A stretch of DNA of 34,708 bases, from NCBI GenBank assembly GCA_964601355.1, contig CAZRNB010000016.1, positions 1 through 34,708 on the forward strand. Direction: 5' to 3'. Each line of letters begins with the position of its first letter. The first letter of the stretch is position 1. The position numbers and the translations under genes are program-made. This document shows, in pieces, positions 32,115-34,708 of the stretch. Origin of the DNA: CAZRNB01 sp964601355 (GTDB taxonomy: Bacteria > Planctomycetota > Phycisphaerae > Sedimentisphaerales > Anaerobacaceae). Below the pieces are notes generated by a model, which saw only the letters and a list, made by a program, of their open reading frames with translations, ran no database searches and was not told where the DNA came from.

Positions 32115-32350
32115 AATTCAGGTTGCTCTGTAGAAAACAATGTATCTTGTCATTTCCACCGAGAGGTGTCCCGTGGAGAGCGAACCGAAGGTGAGTCGAG
32201 AAATCTGCTATTAGTAGATTTCTCCACTTCGCCCCCGTTTCTGTCTTCGCCTGCCTCTGCGTCTCTCGACGCAAGTCGAGGCAGCAGGACAGAAGACACG
32301 GGGGCTCCGGTCGAAATGACAGTGAGTCTTTTCTACAAAGCAAATTCAGG
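32115..32350. repeat. long imperfect inverted repeat with GTCATTTCNACC arms
   Basis: The left arm (32115-32165) runs AATTCAGGTTGCTCTGTAGA, then AAAC...CTTGTCATTTCCACCGAG. The right arm (32303-32350) is its near-complement, CTCCGGTCGAAATGACAGTG then AGTCTTTTCTACAAAGCAAA and TTCAGG. Inner parts GAGAAATCTGCT-ATT-AGTAGATTTCTC and CTTGCGTCGAGAGAC-like palindromes add more pairing. It has no good gene; the open frame through it is a by-product. A solo arm lies at 28814-28846. Confidence 0.6.
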
Positions 32351-32439
32351 TAAAATCTGGTGGAAGTTTACAATAAAGTATGATAATTTTTGGGATATTA
32401 TGGTATATTTACCCCCACTAACAGTGTTAAAAAGCTGGA

Positions 32440-32512
32440 CGCAAGAGTTATGGCGAGGCTTAGGTCAAGTTGGGAATAGGAGCTTCTGGGGATTCGACTC
32501 CTCTCGCTCGCA
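32440..32512 (+). pseudogene. decayed or partial copy of tRNA-Leu, possible attachment site
   Basis: The segment ending TTCGACTCCTCTCGCTCGCA shares its last 13 bases (CCTCTCGCTCGCA, 32500-32512) with the 3' end of tRNA-Leu (31221-31233), followed in both by TTGTT. Upstream, GACGC and GCTTAGG also match parts of the tRNA, but the acceptor 5' strand and anticodon arm are lost. Tandem copies 1.28 kb apart flank the selenoprotein 31381-31983. Confidence 0.55.
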
Positions 32513-32546
32513 TTGTTAATTTTTCTAAAAATTGCAAGGATGCATA

Positions 32547-33875
32547 ATGATTGCTAAATATTTTCAGCTCAAGGGAAAAAATACAAACATCCGGATTGAA
32601 TTCGTAGCAGGCCTTACGACATTTCTAACAATGGCTTATATAATCTTCGTCAATCCTTCTATTCTTAGTGCAGCCGGTATGGATAAGCAGGCCTTGATAA
32701 TCGTCACCTGCATAGTATCCGCAGTAATGACAATTATCACTGGGTTATCTGCCAACGCCCCAATAGCAATGGCCCCGGGAATGGGGCTTAATGCCTTTCT
32801 CGCTTACACTCTGGTCCTCGGTGGCAAGATTACCTGGCAAGCAGGCCTGGGCGTCGTATTCCTTTCAGGCTTGTTGTGCTGGGTGCTGACATTGTTGGGG
32901 CTGCGCAGGCGGCTGGTTGAGGCGATCCCAGCGAGCCTGGTTTCGGCAATCTCGGTGGGTATCGGATTGTACATTACCTTCATCGGGCTCCAGGATATGG
33001 GCTTGATCGTGAACAACGAGAAGACGTTGGTTTCCGCTGGACCCTTGACGGGGCAGGTCTTGATAGGTCTTTGTGGATTGCTGCTCATGGTGTTCCTGGT
33101 GATTAAGAGGGTGAAAGGGGCCCTATTAATTGGGATGATTTTCTCGACCATACTGGCCGTCGCAGCCGGTTTTGTTGACAGACCAGTTCACATCGTGTCA
33201 CTTGATTTTGACATCAGTGCCGTGGCGTTGAAGCTGGATATCCTAGGAGCGCTGAAATGGAGTCTTTTTGGCAATATCTTTGCACTGATGTTCATCGATA
33301 TGTTCGACAGCATTGGGACGCTGGTGGCTTGCTGCCACGAGGCGAAGATGGTGGATGAAAATGGGACCATCAAAGGATTGGACCGTCTGCTGCAGATCGA
33401 TGCTGCGGCAAGCATGTTAGGTGCTGCCCTGGGAACCTCGTCGATTGCCTCATACATTGAATCGGCGTCCGGTATCGAAGAGGGCGGAAGAACCGGCCTG
33501 ACGTCTGTGGTCACGGGGGTGTGCTTTTTGGTGGCGATGCTGTTCGTACCCCTTGTTGGAATCGTGCCCAAGTACGCAACGGCGCCGGCACTTGTGATGG
33601 TGGGCCTATTTATGATGAAGGAAATTAAACGAATAGATTTTGCGAACTTCGTAGAGGCCTTTCCAGCCTTTATCATAATGGTGATGACCGCTTTGAGTTA
33701 CAGTATCAGCATAGGTTTGGCGTTTGGATTTATCTCATTTTCACTTATAAAGACCATTTCGGGCAGTGTCAAAGACGTAAAGCCGACTATGTGGGTTATT
33801 GCAATATTGTCTGTGTTCTTTTTGATCTTAGACCGGCTGCCAAATTTGATCACATACATAAGAGAACTAATCTGA
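32547..33875 (+). CDS. NCS2-family adenine/guanine/hypoxanthine permease (AzgA/PbuG type)
   Basis: The 442-residue inner-membrane protein imports purine bases by proton symport. It starts MIAKYFQLKGKNTNIRIEFVAGLTTFLTMAYIIFVNPSIL, has the NCS2 motifs NAPIAMAPGMGLNAFLAY, LIGMIFSTI, FALMFIDMFDSIGTLV, DAAASMLGAALGTSSIASYIESASGIEEGGRTGLTSVVTG, and about 12-14 helices. ATG 32547 is chosen over an upstream TTG (32532); AAGGA lies just before it. The next gene begins three bases after its stop in the same frame, but no SECIS-like hairpin follows the UGA, so read-through is unlikely. Confidence 0.95.
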   Translation: MIAKYFQLKGKNTNIRIEFVAGLTTFLTMAYIIFVNPSILSAAGMDKQALIIVTCIVSAVMTIITGLSANAPIAMAPGMGLNAFLAYTLVLGGKITWQAGLGVVFLSGLLCWVLTLLGLRRRLVEAIPASLVSAISVGIGLYITFIGLQDMGLIVNNEKTLVSAGPLTGQVLIGLCGLLLMVFLVIKRVKGALLIGMIFSTILAVAAGFVDRPVHIVSLDFDISAVALKLDILGALKWSLFGNIFALMFIDMFDSIGTLVACCHEAKMVDENGTIKGLDRLLQIDAAASMLGAALGTSSIASYIESASGIEEGGRTGLTSVVTGVCFLVAMLFVPLVGIVPKYATAPALVMVGLFMMKEIKRIDFANFVEAFPAFIIMVMTALSYSISIGLAFGFISFSLIKTISGSVKDVKPTMWVIAILSVFFLILDRLPNLITYIRELI

Positions 33876-33878
33876 TTA

Positions 33879-34559
33879 ATGATTCGTGCTACGCGGCGCT
33901 TCGCAGAGAAGCAATTGGAACAAAAATTGAAATGCAGAGTACAAAGTACAATGTCTCATGAATATCTTTGGGAACAACTAATTGGTCTTGATGGATTCAA
34001 AACTGCTCAAAGGGCTAAGTGTCAATATATCAGCAATCCTGCGCGTTATATTGTTAGTCTTCTGAACAATGAGTATGTAGTTGCTCTGGCGGATAAGCAG
34101 ATTTTTTCTGTTCGAGACTCTTTAAAGGTAAAAGACGCTGATTTTCTGCAGCAGCTTTGTATCCTGTCGTATCTAATAAACTCCACAGAATTGCCGCTGG
34201 CAAATAAGCTTGTCGGGGTAGAGAGACTGCCGGGCGGACAATTTTTCTTCCGGGGTATTCATAAAGTTCCTACCGAAAAATTGGTAAAAACTTTTGGCTC
34301 ACGTCCGGAAATTTTGCACCATATTGCTGGTCAATTTAACGCCAGAATTTGCGAATTTGGCGATGCTTCAATTGAATTTTACGTCCTGCCTCGCATCCCG
34401 CTGACGATAGTAGTTTGGAAAGACAATGAGGAGTTTGAGGCACGGGCATCGGTATTATTCGATCAAACCGCTGCTAATCATTTACCTTTAGACGCCTTGT
34501 GGGCGGCTGTGAATCTGTCTATTGATGCGTTGGTAAAGGCTGCCGAATCCGGCAGCTAA
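33879..34559 (+). CDS. DUF3786 family protein
   Basis: The 226-residue product carries the DUF3786 pattern: LPGGQFFFRGIHKVPTEKLVKTFG, FGDASIEFYVLPRIPLTIVVWKDNEEFEARASVLFDQTAANHLPLDALW. Its function is not known; related proteins occur beside corrinoid and anaerobic-metabolism genes. The start is uncertain: ATG 33879 follows the permease stop by three bases, while ATG 33951 (MSHEYLWEQLIG) is also reasonable. It is probably co-transcribed with the permease. Confidence 0.82.
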   Translation: MIRATRRFAEKQLEQKLKCRVQSTMSHEYLWEQLIGLDGFKTAQRAKCQYISNPARYIVSLLNNEYVVALADKQIFSVRDSLKVKDADFLQQLCILSYLINSTELPLANKLVGVERLPGGQFFFRGIHKVPTEKLVKTFGSRPEILHHIAGQFNARICEFGDASIEFYVLPRIPLTIVVWKDNEEFEARASVLFDQTAANHLPLDALWAAVNLSIDALVKAAESGS

Positions 34560-34573
34560 AGGCTTGGCCTTTA
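34557..34573 (+). terminator. short palindrome after the DUF3786 gene
   Basis: TAAAGGC-TTG-GCCTTTA is a perfect 7 bp hairpin that begins at the stop codon of the DUF3786 gene. There is no T-run after it, so termination is possible but weak. The remaining 135 bases show no gene. Confidence 0.45.
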
Positions 34574-34708
34574 AATCTGCAAAAGGCGAAATAAAATAAA
34601 GCTGGTTCATCGAGCTTTCTTAATGGAATTGAACCTGTCTTATACTACTACAGCGCAAATAACTATAAATAATCAGGTGCACATGACCTCAATCTTTCGA
34701 TGTTTATC

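Noticed and set aside
32061..32519. 152-residue plus-strand open frame
   Set aside because: It is almost wholly made of the long inverted repeat and the decayed tRNA, with no recognisable protein features.
33873..33878. UGA stop of the purine permease, in frame with the DUF3786 gene
   Set aside because: The permease is complete at this point, the two are known as separate families, and no SECIS-like hairpin lies at the right distance.

Overview
The window looks like chromosomal DNA from a free-living bacterium assembled as a metagenome scaffold (one run of 100 Ns). Gene content (ribonuclease Y with YmdB, YebC, secreted arabinan hydrolases, an RCC1/beta-helix exoprotein, many short interspersed palindromes) and general style suggest a planctomycete of the Phycisphaerae kind. 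That placement is an inference, not something the sequence proves.

The main result is a selenocysteine (Sec) locus. selD (427-1692, minus) is divergent from selA (1816-3318) and selB (3328-5292). selAB is followed 24 bases later by a short membrane-protein gene (5317-5586) with an in-frame UGA. Three more genes have in-frame UGA: two adjacent paralogues (8977-10536 and 10543-11943) that share the motif FGU-x-G-x-C-x-YSWRVP, and a minus-strand membrane protein (31381-31983) that shares PGU-x2-P-x3-LG-x2-L with the small protein beside selB. All four UGA codons are followed, after 20-21 bases, by the apex of a perfect 7-8 bp hairpin with a UGG triloop. This looks like one common SECIS design. 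The two protein families are unknown to me, and both appear to place Sec outside the cytoplasm.

Layout: 1-426 palindromic element and tandem repeats; 427-5586 Sec machinery and small selenoprotein; 6017-8787 arabinan degradation (GH43 lipoprotein, GH51); 8977-11943 selenoprotein pair; 11960-14539 ymdB and rny (minus); 15375-17624 secreted RCC1/beta-helix protein; 17922-18671 yebC. From 25625 down to 18694 runs a minus-strand series: proS, a TIM-barrel isomerase, DUF4416, a WecA-like glycosyl-1-phosphate transferase, and an O-antigen ligase/TPR protein that the N gap only appears to break. 25737-27514 holds two restriction endonuclease genes (HaeII-like and NotI-like) with no methyltransferase in view. 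27779-31064 holds yhaM-like, xseA and xseB. Then come tRNA-Leu(UAG), the fourth selenoprotein, a decayed tRNA-Leu copy, a purine permease and a DUF3786 gene.

The DNA is rich in small interspersed repeats: degenerate heptamers of the GACGAGG type, TTTAGCCCC...GGGGTTT hairpins, a 180 bp MITE-like palindrome and several long inverted repeats. Many lie inside genes in frame and add hydrophilic loops or altered C-termini (selD, selA, selB, the ligase, DUF4416, xseB). No CRISPR array, rRNA, transposase gene or tRNA-Sec was seen.
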